Of a DNA stretch of 64,000 nt, positions 17,907 through 25,507 are shown piece by piece. The notes beneath the pieces are model-generated. The model was not told the origin of the DNA. It was given only the letters and a program-made list of their open reading frames with translations, and searched no databases. The position numbers and the translations under genes are program-made. The DNA is from Leptotrichia massiliensis (GTDB taxonomy: Bacteria > Fusobacteriota > Fusobacteriia > Fusobacteriales > Leptotrichiaceae), in contig NZ_FNVZ01000004.1 of the NCBI RefSeq assembly GCF_900104625.1, positions 248,001 to 312,000 of the forward strand, in the 5' to 3' direction. Position 1 is the first letter of the stretch, and every line of letters begins with the position of its first letter.

Positions 17907-18206
17907 AACTCACACCTCCTTTAAATTTTTAAATAACACTAAAATTATACTGTCACCAAAAATTTACTTAAAACAAAATTTAATAGGTAATTATGATTAT
18001 ATTACTTGTATATCAAAACCCCAATTATTCAATATTTTTATAGAAAATATCTACTAATATAATTTATTTTGTAATTATTTTTAGTATAATTTTAAATCAT
18101 ATTATTATAATCTCATTATACAAGTTTATGAATAGAAATTATTTAACAATTTCTTTTAATTAGATTATTTTTTTGTGAGTTTTTTATATACAAAAACTAT
18201 TATTAT

Positions 18207-19142
18207 TCATCTGTGAATAGTATATTTCCGTATTAATTTCCCCTCTTTCAAAAAATTATACAAAATCCCTAAACTTATACTTATTACAATAGTCAGAACC
18301 GATTTGAAAACCATTTCATCACTTATTTTTATTACAAAGTGAAGAACAATTAGATGAATTAAAAATGCAAAATATGTAGAGTTTGCAATTATTTTTATAA
18401 AATTATTTCTGTTGACGAAATTAAATTTACACCAGAATAAAAAAAAGGAAATCGTCATTATGAAAGTTCCAAGTGAATTTTTATCAAAAAAATTGGATAC
18501 ACGGTTATCTGTTGTAATTAAAACATATTTTGTAGAAAAAAAACTTACGAAAAACCCTATAAAATAAATAATTATTATCCAAACAAATGAAAAATCTTTT
18601 ATTTTTTCTTCGTATTTTTTTATAAAATATCCTAAAATATAATAACCAATAAAACCTGTTATTGGAAAATTTGAAAATGGAATTTCGACAAAGTTGAAAT
18701 AACGTAAATAGGGATTTAAAATATTACATAAAAACCATAGAAAAATCACAAAAAATGTTTCTTTTTCAGCATATTTAAGAACCTTTTGAAGCCAAGGTGT
18801 AAGAAAATACAGCCCCAGAATCATATAAATATACCAAAAATGTGGAGCTGCAAATGCTTTCCCCTTTAAAATTGGTACAATCGGAACTTTGAAAAAATAA
18901 ATATAAATCACATTAAAAACAATAAAAAGTGGTAAAATGTTTAAAATTCTCTTTTTAAAAAATAATGCTGTATTTTCTGATTTATACAACAGTAAATATC
19001 CGCTAATCATCACAAAAAGATTAACTCCGATTGAAATAAACGCATATCCTCCCATCCAAACATTTATCCCATACTGTCTGTTCAATGTGTGCAAAAGCAC
19101 AATAAAAATAAATGCAAAAATTCTTATAATATCAATAGCCAT
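18207..19142 (-). CDS. Acyltransferase 3 family membrane protein
   Basis: This 311-residue multi-span membrane protein belongs to the group that transfers acetyl or other acyl groups to surface sugars. It opens with AIDIIRIFAFIFIVLLHTLNRQYG, the typical first helix with the conserved Arg and His. Later come HFWYIYMILGLYFLTPWL and about nine further hydrophobic segments. A few N-terminal residues are missing relative to many members, but AGGAG lies well before ATG 19142. It is downstream of an unknown membrane-protein gene (75-base gap). The acceptor is unknown. Confidence 0.8.
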   Translation of the reverse strand: MAIDIIRIFAFIFIVLLHTLNRQYGINVWMGGYAFISIGVNLFVMISGYLLLYKSENTALFFKKRILNILPLFIVFNVIYIYFFKVPIVPILKGKAFAAPHFWYIYMILGLYFLTPWLQKVLKYAEKETFFVIFLWFLCNILNPYLRYFNFVEIPFSNFPITGFIGYYILGYFIKKYEEKIKDFSFVWIIIIYFIGFFVSFFSTKYVLITTDNRVSNFFDKNSLGTFIMTISFFLFWCKFNFVNRNNFIKIIANSTYFAFLIHLIVLHFVIKISDEMVFKSVLTIVISISLGILYNFLKEGKLIRKYTIHR

Positions 19143-19217
19143 TAATTTTAAAACTCCTAACCTTTGTAATAATCATAAAATTTTGTCTAAAAATAAAAAT
19201 TGTTATAAATAAAACAT

Positions 19218-19928
19218 TTAATCTTGAGGAATAAGTCCCAAAGATTTTTCCATTTCAATTGTTCTGTCAACATCTTTTTTGTAAGTAATACCTAACTTAT
19301 AGTAGTGATTTTCTTTCATTTTCAAAAAACTCCATCCGTAATTTTTTTTCTCAATTACTAGATACTGTCCTTTTTCATTGGATAAAGTTGCCTTTATTTT
19401 GGGCTCTTCTATATTATCTGTCCTCTTGTAATCCCACAAAATCTCAAAATAATTTGTAGAGTCCCAAATCCATTTTTTCACATCTTCTGTATTTTCAAGT
19501 TTTTTTCCATTTACGTAAAGTTCTTTGCTATTTGAAATAATTTTCCTAATTTCTTTTAAATCCCTAACATAACTTGGCAACTGAAATATATTTATGCTAA
19601 TTTCAGTTATCACAATTAGACAAACTGATATACAGCCCATCTTTAAATAAAAAATTTTCTTTTTTAACTTCTCTTTTCGCAAAGTTTCCTCAAAATCTCC
19701 AGTTTCTTCATCTTCTTTTTCATAATCATTTACAACATCCTTTTTTGTTTCCAAATAAAACTTCAAAATTCCAAAAATAATTATTAACCAAATAGATATA
19801 ATATTTTTATTAATTTTCAAAAATCCTATTATAATCGGAATAATCACATACATTAAGCTATTCATCAAAATAAATAGTCGTCTTTTTCTCTTTTCTTTTT
19901 CAATTTTCTGCTCATTGTAAACATACAT
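19218..19928 (-). CDS. Unknown membrane protein
   Basis: I do not recognise this 236-residue protein. It has a charged N-terminus, two membrane segments (about residues 19-58, PIIIGFLKINKNIISIWLIIIFGIL), an acidic loop (KEDEETGDFEET), a third membrane segment (about 93-115) and a C-terminal soluble domain of about 120 residues. That domain has Trp and Tyr residues and beta-strand-like repeats (KIKATLSNEKGQYLVIEKKNYGWSFLKM). The topology suggests the C-terminal domain is outside the membrane. It is upstream of the acyltransferase gene and divergent from the small-RNA module at 20.0 kb. Confidence 0.6.
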   Translation of the reverse strand: MYVYNEQKIEKEKRKRRLFILMNSLMYVIIPIIIGFLKINKNIISIWLIIIFGILKFYLETKKDVVNDYEKEDEETGDFEETLRKEKLKKKIFYLKMGCISVCLIVITEISINIFQLPSYVRDLKEIRKIISNSKELYVNGKKLENTEDVKKWIWDSTNYFEILWDYKRTDNIEEPKIKATLSNEKGQYLVIEKKNYGWSFLKMKENHYYKLGITYKKDVDRTIEMEKSLGLIPQD

Positions 19929-20001
19929 ATTTTTTAACCTCTTAACATTAAAAACCGCCTTTTAAACATTTTACAATATTAACAAAATTTTTTCAAATTA
20001 A

Positions 20002-20030
20002 TTGATAAAAAACTTTTTTTATGGTATAAT
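20002..20030 (+). promoter_or_regulatory. Strong promoter of small RNA
   Basis: TTGATA (20002-20007), a 17-base spacer and TATAAT (20025-20030), with TGG just before the -10 (extended form). A start at G 20037 is expected. No protein frame follows before the terminator at 20101. Confidence 0.8.
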
Positions 20031-20036
20031 TATTTT

Positions 20037-20101
20037 GTAAAAAACAGACATGTGTAAATAAAAAATCGGTTAAACTGCCTTAAAATTTGGGGCAGTTTTT
20101 A
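20037..20101 (+). ncRNA. Small RNA, proposed type I antitoxin
   Basis: A short transcript of about 65 nt is defined by the promoter at 20002-20030 and a hairpin terminator (AAACTGCC with GGCAGTTT, then T). It has no coding frame of note. Its unstructured 5' part is complementary to the leader of the next transcript. CAGAC (20045-20049) pairs with GTCTG (20209-20213). TGTGTAAA (20051-20058) pairs with TTTACACA (20200-20207). TCGGTT (20066-20071) pairs with AACCGA (20085-20090). The blocks are collinear, with one mismatch and one loop between them. This suggests it binds and silences the toxin message. The function is inferred; the complementarity is seen. Confidence 0.65.
20072..20101 (+). terminator. 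Terminator of small RNA
   Basis: AAACTGCC (20072-20079) and GGCAGTTT form an 8-bp stem around a 12-base loop, ending in a T run. Confidence 0.85.
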
Positions 20102-20163
20102 TATAATTATAAAAAAATTTTAAAAAATAATTAAATAAAAAAGTATAATATTTTGTAATAGTA

Positions 20164-20172
20164 TGATATAAT
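20164..20172 (+). promoter_or_regulatory. Extended -10 promoter of peptide mRNA
   Basis: TG-A-TATAAT (20164-20172) is a full extended -10. The -35 region is poor. The expected start is G 20179, seven bases on, as for the neighbouring small RNA. The message would open with the hairpin GAGG...CCTC (20179-20195), a 5'-end stem-loop. Confidence 0.65.
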
Positions 20173-20225
20173 ATTTTTGAGGAAAACCGAACCTCATATT
20201 TTACACAAGTCTGGGGGTGATACCA

Positions 20226-20294
20226 GTGGAGCGTGATATAATTTATATCATAATTCAAATTGTAGTTGCCTACTATTTTTTAAGTAGAGGATAA
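20226..20294 (+). CDS. 22-residue hydrophobic peptide, proposed type I toxin
   Basis: The frame starts at GTG 20226, about six bases after the G-rich site GGGGGTG, and ends at TAA 20292-20294. The peptide has a charged start (ERD), a single hydrophobic span IIYIIIQIVVAYYFL and a basic end (SRG). That layout is typical of membrane-acting type I toxins (Fst/Ldr-like and similar short peptides). It is too short for ordinary gene finders. It lies in its own terminated transcript, preceded by an RNA complementary to its leader. Identity as a toxin is inferred from context and structure, not from homology I can verify. Confidence 0.55.
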   Translation: MERDIIYIIIQIVVAYYFLSRG

Positions 20295-20321
20295 CACCCC
20301 AAAAATGAAAAATATTTTTCC

Positions 20322-20349
20322 CCTGCAGACATTATTTGCAGGTTTTTTT
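20322..20349 (+). terminator. Terminator of toxin-like mRNA
   Basis: CCTGCA (20322-20327) and TGCAGG (20337-20342) are followed by seven T. CAGAC in the 5' arm and loop could also pair with GTCTG at 20209-20213, which may compete with the antitoxin RNA. Confidence 0.88.
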
Positions 20350-20452
20350 GTAAAATTTCTTGATTATGTTATTGTAAAATTTAATTCAAAATGTTATCAT
20401 AAAATAAAGAAATTATTGAAAATTAATTATATAAATAAAGGAGAGATTTTTT

Positions 20453-21430
20453 ATGTTATATCCAATGAAGTTTAAAAAATTTTTTGTGGAAAAAGTGTGG
20501 GGTGGACGTGAATTTGAAACAAAATTAGGAATGAAACTGCCTGAAGGCAAAAAAATTGGAGAATCTTGGGAAGTGTCGGCACATCCGCATGGAATGGGTA
20601 TTGTGGAAAATGGTGCTTTAGCTGGACAAAGACTGGATGATATTTACAAGGAATATAAAGGAGAGCTTACTGGAAAAAAGGTTTATGAAAAATATCCTAA
20701 CAAATTTCCGCTTCTTATAAAATATCTGGACGTAAATGATAGACTTTCTATTCAAGTACATCCAAGTGATGAAGTTGCCTTAAAAAAACACAATGAATTT
20801 GGAAAAAGTGAATCTTGGTATATAATGGAAGCAAGTGATGATGCGACTTTAATTATGGGAATGAAGCCTGGTATTACAAAGGAAAAATTTTTGGAAAAAG
20901 TAGAAAAAAATGATTTTGATGGATTATTTGAAGAAAAAACTGTTAAAAAAGGTGATTTTATTGACATCACACCAGGAACAGTCCATGCCTCATTAAAAGG
21001 AAGCGTACTTTTTGCAGAAGTTCAGCAAAACTCAGATGTAACTTATAGAATTTATGATTTTGACAGAATTGATGAAAATGGGAAAAAAAGAGAACTGCAC
21101 TTACAGGATTCTGCTGATGTAATTGATTTTGGAAAAGAAGTGGAAATTAAAAATACTGATTTTGATGATTCTGAAAATGGGAAAGATATTTTGAGAAAAC
21201 ATATTATAAAAAAAGAATACTACTCAATTGATAAAGTAAAATTCGCTGATTCCTTTGAAGATGTAAATAATGAAAGTATGACAATTTATTCGATACTGGA
21301 AGGAGAAGGAAAAATTACATGGGAAAAAAATGAAGAGCTTGCAATAAAAAAAGGCGAAACAATTTTAATCCCTGTTGGCATCAACACAAAAACTATTGGA
21401 AACTTTGAAATTTTAAGAACTGTAATTTAA
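20453..21430 (+). CDS. manA: Mannose-6-phosphate isomerase, class I
   Basis: This 325-residue cytosolic zinc enzyme interconverts fructose-6-phosphate and mannose-6-phosphate. Seen are the opening KKFFVEKVWGGREF, the zinc-site stretch VHPSDEVALKKHNEFGKSESWY and PGTVHA with a metal-binding His. The short length matches the Bacillus-type enzyme. AAGGAGAG lies 8-9 bases before ATG. It stands alone with its own terminator. With the mutase at 13.4 kb and ManC at 51.7 kb it would feed GDP-mannose synthesis for the polysaccharide locus; sugar catabolism is another use. Confidence 0.93.
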   Translation: MLYPMKFKKFFVEKVWGGREFETKLGMKLPEGKKIGESWEVSAHPHGMGIVENGALAGQRLDDIYKEYKGELTGKKVYEKYPNKFPLLIKYLDVNDRLSIQVHPSDEVALKKHNEFGKSESWYIMEASDDATLIMGMKPGITKEKFLEKVEKNDFDGLFEEKTVKKGDFIDITPGTVHASLKGSVLFAEVQQNSDVTYRIYDFDRIDENGKKRELHLQDSADVIDFGKEVEIKNTDFDDSENGKDILRKHIIKKEYYSIDKVKFADSFEDVNNESMTIYSILEGEGKITWEKNEELAIKKGETILIPVGINTKTIGNFEILRTVI

Positions 21431-21463
21431 ATAAATGTGGGCAATGATTCTAGTTTATTTTTT

Positions 21464-21494
21464 AGGCAAATTAGATGATTTGCCTTGTTTTTTT
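21464..21494 (+). terminator. manA terminator
   Basis: AGGCAAAT (21464-21471) and ATTTGCCT (21478-21485) make a perfect 8-bp stem with a 6-base loop, followed by TGTTTTTTT. Confidence 0.9.
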
Positions 21495-21673
21495 AGTTGG
21501 AATATGATATTCTAATGTTATACTAATATCGTTTTATAATCATATATTGTATAATATATCAAATTTTCGAAAAATGTATTATTTTTAATAAATATATAAA
21601 AAGTTAGATTATTAAATAGACATAACGAAAGATAATTTTATAAAAAATAAAAAAGGAATAGGGATTAAGAACA

Positions 21674-22213
21674 GTGAAAAAAAGGATTTTATTGATTGGA
21701 ATAATGTTTGGAGTTTCATCTTGTGGAATTGTTGGCGGCGTTGGAAGTGTCGTCGGAGGAACTATAAAAGCTGCAGGTGGAATTACTGGAGCGGTTATTG
21801 GGACAACTGGTAAATTGATAGGAGGTATTATTGGTGGAAAAGATGGCGAAATAAAGGCCAAAAATACAAAATACAAATTTGCAAATGCGGAAGTAGAAAT
21901 AACTGGTGGAAAAACTATTGTTACAGGAATTTTGACTCATAATGGAGTAACTAAGAGAAATTTGACAATAGAAATTCCTTGCTTTGATGAAAATGGAGCA
22001 AAAATTGGAGATGCTGTTGACAACATAAGTTCGCTTGGAAAAAATGAAAAATGGGAATTTCAGGCAATTCTTAATACAAATGAAACAAAAACTTGTAAAC
22101 TTAAAGATACATATATTTATGAAGGAAATATAAATACAACTATTGAAAATAAAGATAGTAATACTGAAAATGTTAATAATGAAAACACTAATAATATTGA
22201 AAATGAAAAATAA
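21674..22213 (+). CDS. Glycine-rich lipoprotein with FxLYD-like domain
   Basis: This protein of 179 residues appears to start at GTG 21674. A short signal ends in the lipobox GVSSC, with the lipidated Cys at residue 17. A Gly-rich amphipathic stretch follows (about 18-58: GGVGSVVGGTIKAAGG...). Then comes a beta-rich domain (about 68-140: VTGILTHNGVTKRNL...FDENGAKIGD...KNEKWEFQAIL) resembling FxLYD domains, and an Asn/Glu-rich tail of about 30 residues. It is probably anchored in an outer or inner membrane leaflet. mtnN follows 15 bases later, so they may share a message, but no functional link is evident. Confidence 0.7.
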   Translation: MKKRILLIGIMFGVSSCGIVGGVGSVVGGTIKAAGGITGAVIGTTGKLIGGIIGGKDGEIKAKNTKYKFANAEVEITGGKTIVTGILTHNGVTKRNLTIEIPCFDENGAKIGDAVDNISSLGKNEKWEFQAILNTNETKTCKLKDTYIYEGNINTTIENKDSNTENVNNENTNNIENEK

Positions 22214-22228
22214 AAATTGGAGGAAATA

Positions 22229-22903
22229 ATGATAGGAATCATTGGAGCAGTAATTGAAGAGGCTGAAGCAATAAAAAAGGAAATTAATGATATTAAGGAA
22301 AACACAATAAACGGTATATCGTTTTTTACTGGAAAATTTAATGATAAAGATGTTGTTTTTGTGCAATCTGGAATTGGGAAGGTAAATGCTGCGATTACTG
22401 CAACTTTACTAATTGAAAAATTTGGTGTAAGTGAGGTAATTTTTTCAGGAGTAGCTGGATCGCTGGATGAAAGGCTGAAAGTTGGAGATGTTGTTGTTGG
22501 GCGGGACATTGTTCAACATGATGTTGATGCTACAGCCTTTGGCTATAAAATGGGGCAAATCCCTCAAATGAAGGAATGGGCATTTGAATCAGATAAAAAT
22601 CTAATTGAAAAAACTGGAAATATAACTAATTTTGAGCATCAGATTTTGCTTGGAAGAATTCTGACTGGAGATCAGTTTGTAAGTAAAAAAGATGTGAAAA
22701 TTCAACTTGGAAAAGATTTTGAAGCACTTTGTGTGGATATGGAAAGTGGAGCTGTGGCTCAAGTCTGTACAAGATTAGGTGTAAAATTTTTGATAATCCG
22801 TTCGATTTCAGATTCAATTACAGACGAATCTGATATGGAATATGAAACTTTTGTGAAACTGGCAGCAGAAAATTCTAAAAAAATATTAAAACAAATTATT
22901 TAA
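22229..22903 (+). CDS. mtnN: 5'-methylthioadenosine/S-adenosylhomocysteine nucleosidase
   Basis: This enzyme of about 224 residues splits adenine from MTA and SAH, recycling methyl-donor by-products and yielding S-ribosylhomocysteine. Seen are GIIGAVIEEAEAI at the start, QSGIGKVNAA, FSGVAGSLDERLKVGDVVV, CVDMESGAVAQVC (substrate Glu) and IRSISDSITDES, with the catalytic Asp. The frame is open to TTG 22217, but the GGAGG site lies inside that extension and points to ATG 22229. Its activity connects to the cysteine/sulfur genes elsewhere in the window. Confidence 0.95.
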   Translation: MIGIIGAVIEEAEAIKKEINDIKENTINGISFFTGKFNDKDVVFVQSGIGKVNAAITATLLIEKFGVSEVIFSGVAGSLDERLKVGDVVVGRDIVQHDVDATAFGYKMGQIPQMKEWAFESDKNLIEKTGNITNFEHQILLGRILTGDQFVSKKDVKIQLGKDFEALCVDMESGAVAQVCTRLGVKFLIIRSISDSITDESDMEYETFVKLAAENSKKILKQII

Positions 22904-22988
22904 TGAAATAGTTATAATTATTGGACAATTAGCTAATAAACAAAAGATTTTTCAACAAAAATAAAATAGGGAAAAGAAGGGAGAAAAA

Positions 22989-23840
22989 ATGAGTTTTCGA
23001 TTAAATCCATTTAAAGTAATGAGAGCAGTTGGAATTGTTGCTATTATTACTTATGGCGTGGTACTTGCAACAGGCTACAAGAAATCAAAGGTAACTACGA
23101 CCGAAAGTGTTACAAAGGAAATGAAAGTTCGAAATAAGGACTTTTACAATTCCAAGGACTATAAAAATAATCTAACTTTGCCAAATCAGGTTATTGAAAA
23201 TAATAATGAAACAGTTGAAAAGGAGCTTGAACAGACGAAATCTGCTGAAACAGTAGACTTACAAAACCCTACAGTAAATAACCAGCAGACACAGCCTCAA
23301 AATAATCCAAAGGCAGCTAAGGAAGATAAGAAAAAAGAAGAGCAGAAAAAATTAGAAGCTCAAAAACTGGAACAGAAAAGACAAAAAGAACAGAAAAAAT
23401 TGGCTGAACAAAGACGTCAGGAAGAGGAAAGAGCTGAAGCAAGACACGCTGAACTAAAAAAACAGCAACAAGAAGCAGCAGCTAGAAAAGAACAGGCAGC
23501 AGCACAAGCAAGGGCAGAAGCAGCTAGACAACGTGCAAAAGAAGAGGCAACTAGAAAAGCTAAAGAAGAAGCAACCAAGAAAGCTAGAGAAGATGCTAAG
23601 AATCGTCAAGCTAAAGGTCATAAAAAATACATCCAAGTTGCATCCGTAGCCTCAGAAGCCTCAGCTAGAGAAATAACAAAAAAATTAGGTGGAAATTTTT
23701 ACTACAAAAAAACATCTGTAAATGGTAGAACAGTCTATGTGGTGATGTCAAATATGACTGATAATCCAAATACTTTAAAAACAATGGAAAATCAAGCTAA
23801 AAAAGCTGGTAGCGGGTATATGATACGTTCTACTAATTAA
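22989..23840 (+). CDS. SPOR-domain membrane protein with long coiled coil
   Basis: This 283-residue protein has one membrane segment (about residues 11-29, RAVGIVAIITYGVVLATGY), so most of it faces the periplasm. Next comes a low-complexity region and a highly charged Ala/Glu/Lys/Gln helix (about 95-208), TolA-like. A C-terminal SPOR domain follows (about 210-283: KYIQVASVASEASAREITKKL...VYVVMSNM). SPOR domains bind denuded peptidoglycan at division sites, so a cell-division or envelope role is likely. It precedes the nrnA-type gene by 14-29 bases. Confidence 0.82.
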   Translation: MSFRLNPFKVMRAVGIVAIITYGVVLATGYKKSKVTTTESVTKEMKVRNKDFYNSKDYKNNLTLPNQVIENNNETVEKELEQTKSAETVDLQNPTVNNQQTQPQNNPKAAKEDKKKEEQKKLEAQKLEQKRQKEQKKLAEQRRQEEERAEARHAELKKQQQEAAARKEQAAAQARAEAARQRAKEEATRKAKEEATKKAREDAKNRQAKGHKKYIQVASVASEASAREITKKLGGNFYYKKTSVNGRTVYVVMSNMTDNPNTLKTMENQAKKAGSGYMIRSTN

Positions 23841-23869
23841 AATTTAGAATAGAAGTGAGAATAAAATTT

Positions 23870-24886
23870 ATGAATAAAAATTACAGAGGAAATATTCTTC
23901 CAAAAGAAATCGTAAATGAAATAAAATTGTCTAAAAGCATTATTTTAACAGCACATATTAATCCAGATGGAGATGCTCTTGGCTCACTTTTGGCATTTTA
24001 TTTTATGATAGATGAATATTGTAAAAAAAATAATATGGAAAAAATGATAAAAATCATGGTCGATGATAAATTGCCTAAATATATGAGGCATTTTGAAGAT
24101 ACAGGGCTTATTTGGGATTATGAAAAATTTTGTGAAAAATTTAAGAAAAATTTTCAAAATAATGAAAAATTTGATTTGTTTATAAGTCTGGACTGTGCGA
24201 ATCAGGAAAGATATGAAAGAGCTGTAGAAATCAAAAAATTGAGTAAAAAATCAATAAATATTGATCATCATGTTAGCAATACTGAACATGCGGATTTTAA
24301 CTATGTAGAAGATATTTGCAGTACAGGAGAGCTTTTATATCAGTTTTTGAAAATTTTTGACATTGAACTGACAAAGAAAATTGCTGAATATATGTATCTT
24401 GGAATAATTAATGATACTGGAAATTTTAGACATGATAACGTTACATCGCATACTTTTCTGGTATGTTCCAAATTAATTGAGGCAGGTATGAATAATCACA
24501 AAATTGCTAATATTATTTTTGCAGTAAGTGAAAAACAAGTTGATTTTATTGGTGAAGTTTATAAAAATAAAAAAGTTGATGAAAAATATAAATTTGTCAG
24601 CTATTATCTGACACAAGAAAAAATGAAAGAACTAGGCATTGAAAAGGATGATACAAACAGTACATCAGAAATGCTTTTAAAAATCGAAGGGATGGAGATT
24701 TCACTTTTTGTAAGGGAACAGGAAGACGGTTTATTAAAAGGAAGTTTTCGAGCAAATGATAAGTACAATGTAAATAAGATAGCTTCAATTTTTGGTGGTG
24801 GCGGACACATAAAAGCTGCTGGATTCAAGACAGATTTATCTTTTGAGGAAATTTTGGAAAAAACTTATGAAGTATTGGAAAAATAA
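23870..24886 (+). CDS. DHH/DHHA1 phosphoesterase (NrnA type)
   Basis: This cytosolic protein of about 338 residues degrades short RNA or dephosphorylates pAp. Motifs in order: HINPDGDALGS, SLDCAN, NIDHHVSNTEHADFNYV (the DHH triad), NDTGNFRHDNV, then a DHHA1 domain ending GGGGHIKAAGFK. Oligoribonuclease (Orn) homologs are absent in many low-GC bacteria that use NrnA instead. The frame is open from GTG 23855, but ATG 23870 gives the usual N-terminus. It may share a message with the SPOR gene upstream. Confidence 0.88.
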   Translation: MNKNYRGNILPKEIVNEIKLSKSIILTAHINPDGDALGSLLAFYFMIDEYCKKNNMEKMIKIMVDDKLPKYMRHFEDTGLIWDYEKFCEKFKKNFQNNEKFDLFISLDCANQERYERAVEIKKLSKKSINIDHHVSNTEHADFNYVEDICSTGELLYQFLKIFDIELTKKIAEYMYLGIINDTGNFRHDNVTSHTFLVCSKLIEAGMNNHKIANIIFAVSEKQVDFIGEVYKNKKVDEKYKFVSYYLTQEKMKELGIEKDDTNSTSEMLLKIEGMEISLFVREQEDGLLKGSFRANDKYNVNKIASIFGGGGHIKAAGFKTDLSFEEILEKTYEVLEK

Positions 24887-24941
24887 TTTTATTAATTCGA
24901 TATTAAGAAGGATTGGAATCTGATATGGAAAGGGGAATTTT

Positions 24942-25163
24942 ATGTTTGAAACTTTTAATATGTTCAATTATTTGAAAATGATGGGCCTTTCAAATACTGA
25001 ACTTGCAAATAATTTTCAGTGCATTGAAAAAGCTAACCAGAATATTAATGAAATTTTAGGTAGTAATCCAAACGCTGTTTTACGAAAAATAAAATATGCA
25101 TATTCAGATAAGGAAAAAAAACATTTACAATTTGATATTAAAATAGAGGTAGTGAATAATTAG
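24942..25163 (+). CDS. Unknown small protein (73 aa)
   Basis: I do not recognise this protein. It has 73 residues, no signal peptide and no membrane span. It opens MFETFNMFNYLKMMGLSNTE and ends with a charged beta-like stretch (KKHLQFDIKIEVVNN). AGGGGAAT precedes the ATG. Its stop overlaps the GTG start of the next lipoprotein gene by one base (TAGTG), which points to translational coupling and supports both as real genes. Confidence 0.6.
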   Translation: MFETFNMFNYLKMMGLSNTELANNFQCIEKANQNINEILGSNPNAVLRKIKYAYSDKEKKHLQFDIKIEVVNN

Positions 25164-25465
25164 TGGAAAAGAAAATACAAAAAATAATAATAATTTTATG
25201 CTTTGGAATGATAATAAGTTGTTCATCTGTTGGAAAAAGGGTTGTCCCAAACTCAGCAGTGGTGTCACGAGATGTTGTTATGAATAACAGTATTGAAGAA
25301 GTGAAAAAAAAATTTAGTGAAACAGTAGGAACTCAGCACGTTGGATTATACAAAAAGGGCTTTAGAAACTGGAAAGTTATTTTGTATGGAGCACAGGCGT
25401 ATTATCAGGTAATTGTGACAGAAGATGGTAAAATTGTTTCAAGTGAAAGACTTGAATATAAATAA
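25163..25465 (+). CDS. Small lipoprotein
   Basis: This 100-residue protein has a signal peptide ending in the lipobox MIISC, the lipidated Cys being residue 20. The mature part of about 80 residues has a helix (SIEEVKKKFSETVG) followed by two or three strands (NWKVILYGAQAYYQVIVTEDGKIVSSERL), recalling small SmpA/BamE-like folds, though that match is weak. It starts at GTG 25163, coupled to the gene upstream. A terminator follows at once. Confidence 0.65.
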   Translation: MEKKIQKIIIILCFGMIISCSSVGKRVVPNSAVVSRDVVMNNSIEEVKKKFSETVGTQHVGLYKKGFRNWKVILYGAQAYYQVIVTEDGKIVSSERLEYK

Positions 25466-25470
25466 AATAA

Positions 25471-25507
25471 AAAAGGGAGTTTTTTTCATTCTCCCTAAAT
25501 TTTTTAT
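25471..25507. terminator. Convergent terminator
   Basis: AGGGAG (25474-25479) and CTCCCT (25491-25496) with T runs on both sides. It serves the lipoprotein gene and the TetR-type gene, which converge here. Confidence 0.8.

Larger units (their letters stand above)
20179..20349 (+). ncRNA. Highly structured mRNA of toxin-like peptide
   Basis: This is a transcript of about 170 nt between the promoter at 20164 and the terminator at 20322-20349. Visible folds are a 5' hairpin (GAGG/CCTC, 20179-20195), TGATATA/TATATCA (20234-20250) and CTACT/AGTAG (20270-20287). A long-range stem joins GGGGTG (20214-20219) to CACCCC (20295-20300), continued by TACC with GGATA. That long-range stem hides the ribosome site and encloses the whole peptide frame, the usual design of type I toxin messages. 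A 6S-like RNA of similar length is an alternative, but the embedded frame with its ribosome site argues for an mRNA. Confidence 0.6.

Noticed and set aside
20179-20349. 6S RNA (ssrS) as the identity of the structured transcript
   Set aside because: Length is suitable, but the embedded frame with a G-rich ribosome site, the 3' sequence complementary to that site and the complementary upstream RNA fit a toxin message better. Kept as the main alternative.
21716-22509. Minus-strand open frames across the lipoprotein and mtnN genes
   Set aside because: Low-complexity Phe/Ile/Ser-rich translations typical of antisense frames in AT-rich DNA; genes on the plus strand are well supported.
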